The notes under the pieces are model-generated. The model made no database searches. It was not told the DNA's origin and worked only from the letters and a program-made list of their open reading frames with translations. The position numbers were made by a program, and so were the translations under genes. This document shows, piece by piece, positions 16,819 through 25,143 of a stretch of 60,836 nt of DNA; position 1 is the stretch's first letter; each line of letters starts with the position of its first letter. The DNA is from Chitinophagaceae bacterium. GTDB taxonomy: Bacteria; Bacteroidota; Bacteroidia; Chitinophagales; Chitinophagaceae. The stretch is taken from assembly GCA_026415715.1 (NCBI GenBank), contig JAOAGO010000004.1, forward strand, positions 1 to 60,836. Direction: 5' to 3'.

Positions 16819-17664
16819 TTATTTTTCCAGTTCTTTGATTTTCTGGCGCAAAGCCGACAGCACGGTTTCGTTACGTATCAATTCTGTACTTCTTCGGTAC
16901 CATTTTAGCGCTTCTTTCTTGTTTCCGGTTCTTTCGTAGGTTTCGGCCAGCAGCAATGCAGCTTCTGCATTTTCGGGCTGAAGCCGGCAAACTGTCTTAA
17001 ATCGTAAAATAGCTTTGTCCAGTTGTCCGGATTGCAATGACCCCTTTCCCAAGAGAAACTGAGCGTAGGCATTTGTGCTGTCTTTGTCGGCCACCTCTTT
17101 GATTTTCATGATTCCTTCCATCGGATTGTCAGAAATTCCCCCCCACAGATAAACGGCTCCCAGCCCCAATTTGGATGAATCATTATCCGGATTTAATGTT
17201 AAAGATCTTTCAAATAAGTCTTTAGCTTCTTTGGCCATCCATCGTCTGATGGCCGGATTTTCCTGTATTTCAAGGTTTTCTAAAAAAATTTGGCCTACAA
17301 AGGTCAAGTTTTTTTCTGAATTTTCCAACCTGGCCGCTTCCGATAAATACCATAAGTACGGAATCAATGAACGGGCCGTGTCTCCCCAGAATCGGGCTAA
17401 TTGTCGTGCAGTTTCAATTTTTTGAATCTGAGTTATCGTTTTGTTTTGCAAAATATCTTCAAGATGGTTAACTCTGTTTTTCAACCCGGCGGGTAATTTA
17501 TTTTTTTCAGTTGTTAACACGGAATCAAGGGATAATGAATGAAGCGTTGGTTTGGCGTTTTGTTTTACGGATTGTTTTATTGTGCCCCGGGTATCTGCCA
17601 GAAAATAAATCAGTACGGCCGAAAAAATAGCTACCCATAAAGTTATTAGCTGAGGCTTCTTCAC
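16819..17664 (-). CDS. Membrane-anchored tetratricopeptide repeat protein
   Basis: The 281-residue protein has one N-terminal membrane segment (residues 5-23, LITLWVAIFSAVLIYFLA) and a periplasmic helical region. TPR-like helix pairs are clear at about residues 155-265 (SLTLNPDNDSSKLGLGAVYL, FLLGKGSLQSGQLDKAI, AALLLAETYERTGNKKEAL). TPRs are protein-protein scaffolds, and the partner is unknown. The gene occupies the conserved position between the HU gene and rng in Bacteroidota. It is 59 nt from the HU gene and in the same orientation. Confidence 0.85.
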   Translation of the reverse strand: MKKPQLITLWVAIFSAVLIYFLADTRGTIKQSVKQNAKPTLHSLSLDSVLTTEKNKLPAGLKNRVNHLEDILQNKTITQIQKIETARQLARFWGDTARSLIPYLWYLSEAARLENSEKNLTFVGQIFLENLEIQENPAIRRWMAKEAKDLFERSLTLNPDNDSSKLGLGAVYLWGGISDNPMEGIMKIKEVADKDSTNAYAQFLLGKGSLQSGQLDKAILRFKTVCRLQPENAEAALLLAETYERTGNKKEALKWYRRSTELIRNETVLSALRQKIKELEK

Positions 17665-17723
17665 GAAAATGCCTTTTTATTCGGTTTAATGTGTTTGTAA
17701 GAATTAAATATCTGTTGCGTAAG

Positions 17724-18041
17724 TTAAATATCTTCTCCCGGGCCGCTATCCGGCTTCGGCTCTTTGAGTTTTTTTACTTCAGCCACAAATTCTTTTGAGG
17801 GCTTGAAGGCGGGAATATAATGTTCGGGAATGTGTACGGCAATATTTTTTTTGATATTTCTGCCGATTTTGGCAGCTCTTTTTTTAGTAATAAAACTACC
17901 AAATCCCCTGATATATATATTTTCACCACTGGCTAAGGTGTCTTTTATTTCCTTAAACATGGTTTCTAAAGTAACTAAAACATCTACTTTAGGAATGCCG
18001 GTTTTTTCGGCGATTTGGTTGACGAGATCGGCTTTTCTCAT
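17724..18041 (-). CDS. HU/IHF-family DNA-binding protein
   Basis: The 105-residue protein is a standard HU-fold nucleoid protein. It shows the N-terminal helices (MRKADLVNQIAEKTGIPK), the beta-arm (IYIRGFGSFITKKRAAKIGRN) and the C-terminal strand/helix (PAFKPSKEFVAEVKK). A 15-residue acidic-proline tail follows the core, longer than E. coli HU (90 residues). It bends and compacts DNA. It is divergent from mutY, with a 100-nt shared promoter region. Confidence 0.92.
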   Translation of the reverse strand: MRKADLVNQIAEKTGIPKVDVLVTLETMFKEIKDTLASGENIYIRGFGSFITKKRAAKIGRNIKKNIAVHIPEHYIPAFKPSKEFVAEVKKLKEPKPDSGPGEDI

Positions 18042-18142
18042 AATTTGGTTTTTTGAAAAGCATAACGAATATAGTGTAAAATTATGTGATATTCAACTAA
18101 ATAGAAATATTTTTTTTGCCTATGGCATATTTATGTGAAAAA

Positions 18143-19228
18143 ATGGCTGAAAACTTTAAAAAAATAATCCGTTCCGAAACATTCAGAAAAAAACTATACG
18201 GGTGGAACCTTAAGGAAAATGACCGCAAAATGCCCTGGAAGGGGGAAAAAGACCCATATAAAATCTGGATCAGCGAAATCATTTTGCAACAAACAAGAGT
18301 AGAACAAGGGTTGAAATATTATAATAAATTTATAAGTGAGTTTCCCGACGTGCATAAACTCGCTTCTGCACCGGAAAAAAAGGTTTTTAAACTTTGGGAA
18401 GGTTTAGGATATTATTCCCGATGCCGGAATATGTTGACTGCAGCAAAGTTTATTTCAAATAACCTCAATGGCCGTTTTCCCGATTCATATGAGAAAATAT
18501 TATCACTAAAAGGGGTAGGAACTTATACCGCATCGGCCATTGCCTCATTTGCCTTCAATTTACCCTATCCGGTTCTGGATGGAAATGTGTTTCGGATTTT
18601 GGCTCGGATTTTCGGCATCAGTTTAAATCCCCGGAATACTTCAGGAAAAAAAGTATTTCAAGCCCTGGCCAATTATTTGTTGGATAAAAAAAATCCCGGT
18701 TTATATAATCAGGCGATGATGGATTTCGGGGCTTTGGTTTGCCGGCCGAAATCTCCCTTGTGTCATCAATGCGTGTTTAATAAAATATGTTATGCATACC
18801 TGCATAATCTTACAGAACAGTTACCGATAAGAAACATAAAAAAACCCGGGAGGAAAAGACTTTTTATTTTTCTCGTAGCCGAATATAAAAATGAACTCGC
18901 CATTGAAAGGCGGACAAACAAAGATATATGGCAGAATCTGTACTGTTTTCCTTATGTGGAATGGCATACCGATATCAACGATGAAAAAGAAGTTGTTTCA
19001 TTACTGCAAAAAAAACTAAAGGTAAAATTCCGGAAAACATATTCTCTCACCCCCACATACATTCAGCAACTTTCACATCAAACGATACATGCAAGGTTTT
19101 TTCGTGCGGATGTGAAAGAAAAAATAAACAATTACATCTGGATCACGAAAAGTAAACTGAAAGATTATCCCTTTCCCGGGGTTATTAACCGGTTTTTGGA
19201 TGACCCCCATTTTTTTAAAAAAGTTTAG
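18143..19228 (+). CDS. mutY: A/G-specific adenine DNA glycosylase MutY
   Basis: MutY removes adenine mispaired with 8-oxoguanine. The start is placed at 18143 (MAENFKKII) because the family begins close to this point; ATG at 18116 would add nine residues. Seen: the catalytic-pocket motif LQQTRVEQG, the helix-hairpin-helix LKGVGTYTASAIASFAF, the catalytic aspartate in PVLDGNVFRIL, and the [4Fe-4S] cysteines spaced C-x6-C-x2-C-x5-C in CRPKSPLCHQCVFNKIC. The C-terminal NUDIX-like domain that reads 8-oxoG is present (about residues 225-350, FPYVEW and LSHQTIHARF). First gene of the rightward mutY-ssb-gldE-gldD set. Confidence 0.93.
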   Translation: MAENFKKIIRSETFRKKLYGWNLKENDRKMPWKGEKDPYKIWISEIILQQTRVEQGLKYYNKFISEFPDVHKLASAPEKKVFKLWEGLGYYSRCRNMLTAAKFISNNLNGRFPDSYEKILSLKGVGTYTASAIASFAFNLPYPVLDGNVFRILARIFGISLNPRNTSGKKVFQALANYLLDKKNPGLYNQAMMDFGALVCRPKSPLCHQCVFNKICYAYLHNLTEQLPIRNIKKPGRKRLFIFLVAEYKNELAIERRTNKDIWQNLYCFPYVEWHTDINDEKEVVSLLQKKLKVKFRKTYSLTPTYIQQLSHQTIHARFFRADVKEKINNYIWITKSKLKDYPFPGVINRFLDDPHFFKKV

Positions 19229-19326
19229 AAAAAAAATAATAGATTTACTATATTCGGCGTCGGAGTGGGTAAAAAACGGAGTATTTGATAACAAAAATTT
19301 TAAGTCGGGTTTAAAATTTAATTTTT

Positions 19327-19358
19327 TTGAAATTTGCTATGAAAATGTTTTAATTTTA
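19327..19358 (+). promoter_or_regulatory. Promoter-like pair upstream of ssb
   Basis: TTG at 19327-19329 and TAATTTTA at 19351-19358 (last base differs from TAnnTTTG), spacer 21 nt. It lies 50 nt before the ssb start and would drive ssb-gldE-gldD. Confidence 0.35.
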
Positions 19359-19408
19359 AAATGAAATTATAAGGTAAGAAGAAATTATTCACTTAAAGTC
19401 AAATGCAT

Positions 19409-19849
19409 ATGAGAGGCGTTAACAGAGTCATGTTGATAGGCAACCTGGGCCGCGACCCCGAAGTACAGTATCTGGAAGGAAATATTGCAGTAGCCAAATT
19501 TCCGCTGGCCACCACTGAAACGTTTAAGGACCGCTCCGGAAAACTGGTTTCGCAAACGGAATGGCATACTGTAGTACTTTGGAGAGGGCTAGCCGAGCTG
19601 GCACAAAAATATTTACATAAAAGCAGCCTGGTTTATATAGAAGGCCGGTTAAGAACCCGCAGTTGGGAGGATAAGGAAGGCAACAGAAAATTTGCCACCG
19701 AAGTGGTAGGCGATAACCTGATTATGCTGGATAAAAGAACGGATAGCGGAAATCAATCCGTTGCCTCCTCCGGCGAAAATCACCCGGAAGCAGCTCCGGA
19801 TACCGATGAGCACAATTTCGGCGACCAACCCGAAAATCTTTCACTATAA
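19409..19849 (+). CDS. ssb: Single-stranded DNA-binding protein
   Basis: The protein (146 residues from ATG 19409, MRGVNRVMLIGNLGRDPEV; another ATG 6 nt upstream) has the full OB fold (about residues 3-108) with the family signatures LIGNLGRDPEV, FPLATTE, EWHTVVLW and YIEGRLRTRSW. It coats single-stranded DNA in replication and repair. The acidic tail is short and ends in PENLSL, without the canonical DDLPF tip used to recruit partner proteins. It sits between mutY and gldE, a typical Bacteroidota position. Confidence 0.93.
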   Translation: MRGVNRVMLIGNLGRDPEVQYLEGNIAVAKFPLATTETFKDRSGKLVSQTEWHTVVLWRGLAELAQKYLHKSSLVYIEGRLRTRSWEDKEGNRKFATEVVGDNLIMLDKRTDSGNQSVASSGENHPEAAPDTDEHNFGDQPENLSL

Positions 19850-19954
19850 AGCGGGTGCAATCATATATGCTGTTTTATCAAAGGGTCTGCCCGAGCCAAT
19901 GTGCATTGCAAAAGATTGTCTTGGTACAGACTTTTAGATAAAAATTAAAAGATT

Positions 19955-21310
19955 TTGGATACTTTATCTGATACGGCCTTTTCAACTTTTATCCACTCCG
20001 GTTTCTTGTTTTTTCTTGCTGCCTTCACTCAGGAAATGACGTATGTGTCGCTCGCTTTTTTCATTCTTTTGTTTCTGATTTTTACTATTTCAGGATCGGA
20101 AGTGGCATTATTTTCTCTGAAAAAACAGGATATTAATATTCTGAAAACAAAGCAGCTGGCCTCAGCCAAACGAATTGTTTCGCTGCTGGAAGAGCCAAAG
20201 GAAGTATATGCTTCGCTGCTGATAGCCGGAACCTTTCTGAGTATCTGCCTGATTATTTTAGGTAACTTCATTCTTGACCAGTACGTTTCAATAACCCTGA
20301 AAAATCCGATGGCTACACTTTTGGTGAAGGCTTTTATCATTGCATTTGTACTCATTTTCTTTGGTAAAATGCTGCCAAAGGTTTGTGCTTCTCAGAATCC
20401 TCTGCGATTTGCCTACGGATCTTCGTGGCTTATTCAGGGTTTACATGCATTATTATATAAAATCAGCCGAAAAGCCGTTGGCCTGGCTGATCAAATCGGA
20501 AAACAAGCCGGGGTACGCAACAAACAATCCGAAAACATACAGGAAATGGATGAAGTGATTGATTCGGGAAATGATGATGATGTGAGCCCCGAAGAAAAAA
20601 ATATCATGAAAGGGGTGATAAAGTTTGGAAACATTACGGTAAAACAAATCATGAAAAGTCGCCTGGATGTGTGTGCGGTACCTTACGAATCAAATTTCGG
20701 CGAACTGATACAAAAAGTAGAAGAGCTTCATTACTCCCGCCTGCCCGTTATGCGAAACAACAGCCTGGATGAAATTGCAGGAATTCTTTACACCAAAGAC
20801 CTGATTCCTTATCTGAACGAAAATGAAGATTTTAACTGGCATTCGTTAATCCGCCAGCCTTATTTTGTGCCCGAAACCAAACTGATTGAAGACTTGCTGA
20901 AGGAATTTCAGCAAAAACGAATTCATTTTGCTTTTGTGGTGGACGAATTCGGGGGTACCAGCGGCATCGTAACCATGGAAGATATACTGGAAGAAGTAAT
21001 CGGCGACATTAGGGATGAATTTGACGAAGATGAGCCTGTCAATAAAAAACTGGATGAGAACAATTACATCTTTGAAGGCAAAACCATGATTCACGATGCC
21101 TGTAAAATCATGAATTTACCCCCCGATACCTTTGATGCCGTCAGAGGCGAAAGCGAATCGTTGGCCGGTCTGATTTTAGAATTAGCGGGTGAGTTTCCCG
21201 AAGTGAACACGGTCATTACCTGCGGCGATTTTGAATTCACAGTGCTGCAATCCGGTCCAAACCGAATCCAAACCGTTAAGGTTACCATAAAACCATCCTT
21301 AGCCGAATAA
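19955..21310 (+). CDS. gldE: Gliding motility-associated membrane protein GldE (CorC/HlyC family)
   Basis: The 451-residue protein starts at TTG (19955); the first in-frame ATG would remove 27 residues and part of the first hydrophobic stretch. Domains in order: a DUF21/CNNM-type transmembrane domain (about 25-165; SGSEVALFSLKK is typical), a CBS pair (about 220-340; MKSRLDVCAVP, SGIVTMEDILEEVIGDI) and a CorC_HlyC transporter-associated domain (about 365-447; DDNNYIFEGK-like, ESLAGLILELAGEFP). GldE supports the gliding/T9SS machinery and can compensate for loss of GldD in Flavobacterium johnsoniae. It ends 2 nt before gldD. Confidence 0.92.
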   Translation: MDTLSDTAFSTFIHSGFLFFLAAFTQEMTYVSLAFFILLFLIFTISGSEVALFSLKKQDINILKTKQLASAKRIVSLLEEPKEVYASLLIAGTFLSICLIILGNFILDQYVSITLKNPMATLLVKAFIIAFVLIFFGKMLPKVCASQNPLRFAYGSSWLIQGLHALLYKISRKAVGLADQIGKQAGVRNKQSENIQEMDEVIDSGNDDDVSPEEKNIMKGVIKFGNITVKQIMKSRLDVCAVPYESNFGELIQKVEELHYSRLPVMRNNSLDEIAGILYTKDLIPYLNENEDFNWHSLIRQPYFVPETKLIEDLLKEFQQKRIHFAFVVDEFGGTSGIVTMEDILEEVIGDIRDEFDEDEPVNKKLDENNYIFEGKTMIHDACKIMNLPPDTFDAVRGESESLAGLILELAGEFPEVNTVITCGDFEFTVLQSGPNRIQTVKVTIKPSLAE

Positions 21311-21312
21311 AT

Positions 21313-21918
21313 ATGCCACTGCGATTTTGTTTAGTCTTTTTTTGCTTACTGCTTACAGTGTTGTGGGCCTGCAACAGCGATTATACCGTTGGTAAAAAGA
21401 AAGGTTATTTTAAAATTGATTTTCCGGAAAAAAAATATGTGTTATTTGATAAGCCGGGATATCCTTATACGTTTGAATATCCTGTGTATGCGCAAGTGGT
21501 AAAAGATTCTACCTTTTTTGATGACAAAGCCGAAGATTGGTGGATTAATATTGATATCCCTCATTTTAACGGCCGGATACATGTCAGTTATAAACCCGTT
21601 AATCCCAAAAATCACATTGATTCCCTTATCAGAGACGGATTTAAAATGGCCTATAAACAACACGTCAATATTGCCACGGGTATTAAAGACAGCCTGATGA
21701 TAACGCCGAACGGCATCAGCGGAATCTACTTCAGGCTCAGCGGCAATACCGCCACGGCCAATCAGTTTTTTCTTACCGATTCAACCCGTCACTTTCTTCG
21801 GGGCGCCTTGTATTTTGATGCAACGCCCAACGAAGATTCGCTGGGCATTGTAAATGATTTTCTCAAACAGGACCTTTATCATCTGATAAATACGCTGCGC
21901 TGGAAAAATGGAAAGTAA
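21313..21918 (+). CDS. gldD: Gliding motility lipoprotein GldD
   Basis: The 201-residue lipoprotein has a signal ending LLTVLWAC (cysteine at residue 19) followed by NSDYTVGKKKGYFKIDFPEKKY, the family N-terminus. The rest is a single conserved domain (EDWWINIDIPHFNGRIHVSY, HFLRGALYFDATPNEDSL) that ends in DLYHLINTLRWK. GldD is required for gliding and T9SS function in F. johnsoniae, and many non-gliding Bacteroidota keep it. It is co-transcribed with gldE (2-nt gap). The T9SS cargo protein at 46.5-50.6 kb is consistent with an active secretion system. Confidence 0.93.
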   Translation: MPLRFCLVFFCLLLTVLWACNSDYTVGKKKGYFKIDFPEKKYVLFDKPGYPYTFEYPVYAQVVKDSTFFDDKAEDWWINIDIPHFNGRIHVSYKPVNPKNHIDSLIRDGFKMAYKQHVNIATGIKDSLMITPNGISGIYFRLSGNTATANQFFLTDSTRHFLRGALYFDATPNEDSLGIVNDFLKQDLYHLINTLRWKNGK

Positions 21919-21969
21919 GACCTGATTTATAAAATTTGCCACTCAAAAAATCCTTTTTTACATTGTCTT

Positions 21970-22344
21970 TCAAAGTTGCACGGCTGAAAATTCTCTTTTG
22001 ATTTTTTTTACTGATACGGGCCTGAACTGAGAAACTTTCTTCTTTTGCGCGGATAAACTTCGGAATTCCCTTTTTGTCTTTTTTTCATTGTTTTTCACAA
22101 CCGTGTTTTTCTTTTCATGGTCAGAGACGTCAGTCGCATTACTGTTTTCAATAAACCGATTTTTACCGGGTAGCACTTTTACTTCGGCTATTTCTTTAAC
22201 CGGTTTGTACAGGCCAGCCTGATGTTCCGGTTGATGATACATGGCCCTGAATTCTTGTGTCTGGCGGGCTTTATTAAAATCGGAAACACCGTAAATGCCG
22301 GCGCCTGTCATCAACGCGGCGCCAATTAAAAATATAGGTTTCAT
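21970..22344 (-). CDS. Lysine-rich protein of unknown function
   Basis: The 124-residue product starts with a hydrophobic segment (MKPIFLIGAALMTGAGIYGVSD), either a signal anchor or an uncleaved signal peptide. From about residue 70 it is very rich in Lys, Arg, Asn and Ser (KKNTVVKNNEKKTKREF), so the exported part is probably disordered and basic. I recognise no family. It is convergent with gldD, and upstream on the same strand lies a decayed DUF2306 gene. Confidence 0.6.
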   Translation of the reverse strand: MKPIFLIGAALMTGAGIYGVSDFNKARQTQEFRAMYHQPEHQAGLYKPVKEIAEVKVLPGKNRFIENSNATDVSDHEKKNTVVKNNEKKTKREFRSLSAQKKKVSQFRPVSVKKIKREFSAVQL

Positions 22345-22383
22345 AAACTAAAATTTAAATTCACCAATCATGAAAAAAGGTTA

Positions 22384-23104
22384 TTAAGTTGCAAATGATT
22401 TCAGATAGTTTTTCCCCTGTTTCCATATTATCCATTCGGCAAACAGCATGTTGCCGATTACACTGATCCAAAGCGATATTTCATAATTTTTCAAATGATC
22501 CCATCCCAGGAGGTAAAAAAGGATGTGATAAATACGAAACGTTACGGCCGTCAAGCGCCATCGCATAGCTTCGTATCATCCACAGTTTGTGTGCCAAAAC
22601 GTTTTTTCTGATAATGGTTGATAATCCGTTCAGCGTGGTGATAAACCACCAAACCGCCATAAACATAAATAACATGCTCTCGCCGATATTTCCTTAGGCA
22701 AAAAACGACATGTAAAAACCGGTAGGCGCACCTAAGAATAAAACCACGAATACATAAATTCGTCCTGCAATGCGGTGAATTTGTTTGACTTTTTTGAGAA
22801 TATATCTTGAAAACTGAATCTATGCAGTACCGATACAAAACGAGCCGGCTGCAATATGTGTGTAAAAACAAATGGCATAGAACTTGTTTTCAAATAAAAA
22901 TTTTCTTTCCTCAATAAACGAAAAATCTTTCTGAAATGTGAAATATGGAATCGTATTATAAATGAGGAGCAGACTTAAAAAACAGATCGGCAACCAAAAG
23001 ATCATTTGTCCGAAAACAGGGATTGATTTTTGAAATGTTGCCAATCGTGAGTTCATGAAGTTAAGTAGATGTGATATTGAGATGCCGTGTGAAAAACTTT
23101 TCAT
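22384..23104 (-). pseudogene. Decayed DUF2306 membrane protein gene
   Basis: Read on the minus strand from ATG 23104, the sequence encodes a multi-helix membrane protein of the DUF2306 type (FYTHIAAGSFCIG, IHRIAGRIYVFVVLFLGAP, AHKLWMIRSYAMAL, then TAVTFRIYHILFYLLGWDHL) about 238 residues long. It is broken by three lesions: TAG at 22822-22820, TAA at 22696-22694, both in frame, and a one-base insertion near 22551-22556 (CTTGACG where CTGACG restores the frame). After the shift the frame runs to TAA at 22384. Homology continues across all lesions, which is the mark of a recent pseudogene. Three independent defects make sequencing error unlikely. Confidence 0.8.
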
Positions 23105-23152
23105 ATTCTTATTCTGTTATAACTTTGTTAATCAGCGTTGATGGGTTTTTGT

Positions 23153-23770
23153 ATGCTTATAATTGATAACATACTTGTCAGTGAGGAAGTGGTGCAGCAA
23201 AAATTTGTTTGCGATCTGGCCGCTTGCCGGGGGGCTTGCTGTGAAGAAGGTGATGCCGGGGCGCCACTGGAGGATGAAGAACTGCCGCTGATAGCTACAT
23301 ATTACAAAACTGTTAAGCCCCTTCTTTCTGAAAGCAGTATAAAAGTAATAAAAGAAAAGGGCACCGCTCTGTATCACGAAGAGTTTGGATGGGTAACTCC
23401 TACGCTTCCCGACGACAGGGAATTATGCGTATATGCCTTGCGCAATCTCTCGGGCGTTATCGAATGCGCTTTTGAAAAAGCATATTATAGCGGTTTGATT
23501 CCCTGGAAAAAACCCCTCAGTTGTCATTTATTTCCGATAATTGTGGAAAAAGGGAAATCCGGCCTGCCCGACCGTATGAATTATGAACCTCGTGAAAAAA
23601 TCTGCCGGCCTGCCTGTTCTTCGGGTAAAAAACAAAATATTTTTTTGTTTGAATTTTTAAAAGAGGCCATCATCCGTAAATTCGGTAAAGAATTTTATGA
23701 TGCCTTAAAAGAAGCAGCTGGGCGATTCATGAAAAATGAAAATGCAAAGTATGAAGGAAACCCAACTTGA
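23153..23770 (+). CDS. DUF3109 family cysteine-rich protein
   Basis: The 205-residue protein starts best at 23153 (MLIIDNILVSEEVVQQKFVC), matching the family; a TTG further upstream is unlikely. It carries many conserved cysteines: CDLAACRGACCEEGDAGAP near residues 20-40, ELCVYAL and ECAF in the middle, CHLFPI and CRPACSSG near residues 125-155. The pattern is that of the YkgJ-like zinc or iron-sulfur cluster proteins, whose function is unknown. Its end overlaps the lutB-like start by 20 nt, so the two are probably co-translated. Confidence 0.85.
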   Translation: MLIIDNILVSEEVVQQKFVCDLAACRGACCEEGDAGAPLEDEELPLIATYYKTVKPLLSESSIKVIKEKGTALYHEEFGWVTPTLPDDRELCVYALRNLSGVIECAFEKAYYSGLIPWKKPLSCHLFPIIVEKGKSGLPDRMNYEPREKICRPACSSGKKQNIFLFEFLKEAIIRKFGKEFYDALKEAAGRFMKNENAKYEGNPT

Positions 23771-25133
23771 TTTTCTGGCTAAAAGTACGGTAAAGGCGGC
23801 CGATAAAGAACATCGCCGCAAACTGCTTTTCAATATCGGAAAGTATAATGAAAAAGTTCCCGAAGGCAAAAAACAATTTGTACATCTTGACCTGGCAAGA
23901 GAGAAAGCCAAAAATCTGAAATGGAAAGCGCTGGAATTACTGGACATTCATCTGGAAAACTTTGAGGCCGCCATAACCGCCCGTGGCGCAAAGGTAATCT
24001 GGGCCGAAACGGGCGAAGAAGCCGTAAAGGAAATTGTGGCGATTTGCAAAGCGAAAAACTGCCGCACTCTGGTGAAAAGTAAAAGCATGGTAACCGAAGA
24101 AATTCATTTGAATGAATATTTGCAAAAAGAAGGCATAGATTGTGTGGAGACAGACTTGGGAGAATTCATTCAGCAACTGGACGGTGAGCCGCCTTACCAT
24201 ATTGTGACGCCTGCCATGCATAAAAGCAAAGAGGATGTGGCCAGGTTGTTTTCAGAAAAATTAGGCACCGACCCGAAAGCCACACCGCAACAACTTACCA
24301 TGACTGCCCGAAGTATTCTTCGGGAAAAGTACAGAAATGCCGAAGTGGGAATTACCGGCGCCAATTTTATCATTGCCGACATTGGTGCCATTGCCGTTAC
24401 GGAAAATGAAGGTAATGCAAGGCTGAGTAGCGCCTGGCCCAAAACGCATATCGTAGTGGCCGGAATTGAACGCGTCATTCCTTCCGTTAACGACCTGGCG
24501 CTTTTCTGGCCCTTGCTGGCTACATACGGAACGGGTCAGCGGGTTACGGTTTACAACACCATTATAACTGGGCCTCGGCAACCGGGTGAACCGGACGGAC
24601 CGGAAGAAATGTATGTTGTTTTGCTGGATAACGGCAGAACCCGTATCCTGGAAAACACAAAAATGAGAGAAAGCTTGTATTGCATACGGTGCGGCGCCTG
24701 CCTGAATGCCTGTCCTATTTATAAAAATATTGGCGGACATGCTTACGGCACTACATACAGCGGGCCCATTGGTTCTGTTATAACACCCCACCTGAGAAAT
24801 ATGGAAGAGTGGAAACATCTGAGTTATGCCTCTTCGCTGTGTGGCAACTGTACCGAAGTGTGCGCCGTAAAAATTAATTTACATGAGTTGCTTTTGGAAA
24901 ACCGCTATGAGGCCGTAAAGGAAAATCACGCAGAATGGACGGAGAAGCTGGCCTGGAAACTTTGGAAAACCGGTATGCTGAACAGAAAATGGCTGAACCT
25001 TGCCGGCCCGAAAATCAAAAACAAAGTGGTTAATAAAATCATAAAAGGCTGGGCCACTCAAAGAACGGCGCTTGAATTTCCCGCTAAAAATTTCAATCAG
25101 CTTTGGAAAGAAAAATTCGGCGATAAACGGTAA
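23751..25133 (+). CDS. lutB: LutB-like LUD-domain iron-sulfur protein
   Basis: The 460-residue protein is the LutB type of lactate-utilisation subunit: an N-terminal LUD domain (about 65-290, TLVKSKSMVTEEIHLN, GITGANFIIADIGAIAVTENEGN) and a ferredoxin-like domain with C-x2-C-x2-C-x3-CP (CIRCGACLNACPIY) and CGNCTEVC (about residues 305-375). In B. subtilis LutABC oxidises L-lactate to pyruvate. The start is taken as 23751 (MKETQLDFL), with ATGs at 23736 and 23742 as alternatives. LutA and LutC are not next to it; in Bacteroidota they are commonly elsewhere. The downstream deacetylase begins 10 nt later. Confidence 0.88.
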   Translation: MKETQLDFLAKSTVKAADKEHRRKLLFNIGKYNEKVPEGKKQFVHLDLAREKAKNLKWKALELLDIHLENFEAAITARGAKVIWAETGEEAVKEIVAICKAKNCRTLVKSKSMVTEEIHLNEYLQKEGIDCVETDLGEFIQQLDGEPPYHIVTPAMHKSKEDVARLFSEKLGTDPKATPQQLTMTARSILREKYRNAEVGITGANFIIADIGAIAVTENEGNARLSSAWPKTHIVVAGIERVIPSVNDLALFWPLLATYGTGQRVTVYNTIITGPRQPGEPDGPEEMYVVLLDNGRTRILENTKMRESLYCIRCGACLNACPIYKNIGGHAYGTTYSGPIGSVITPHLRNMEEWKHLSYASSLCGNCTEVCAVKINLHELLLENRYEAVKENHAEWTEKLAWKLWKTGMLNRKWLNLAGPKIKNKVVNKIIKGWATQRTALEFPAKNFNQLWKEKFGDKR

Positions 25134-25143
25134 TTCAACAGTC

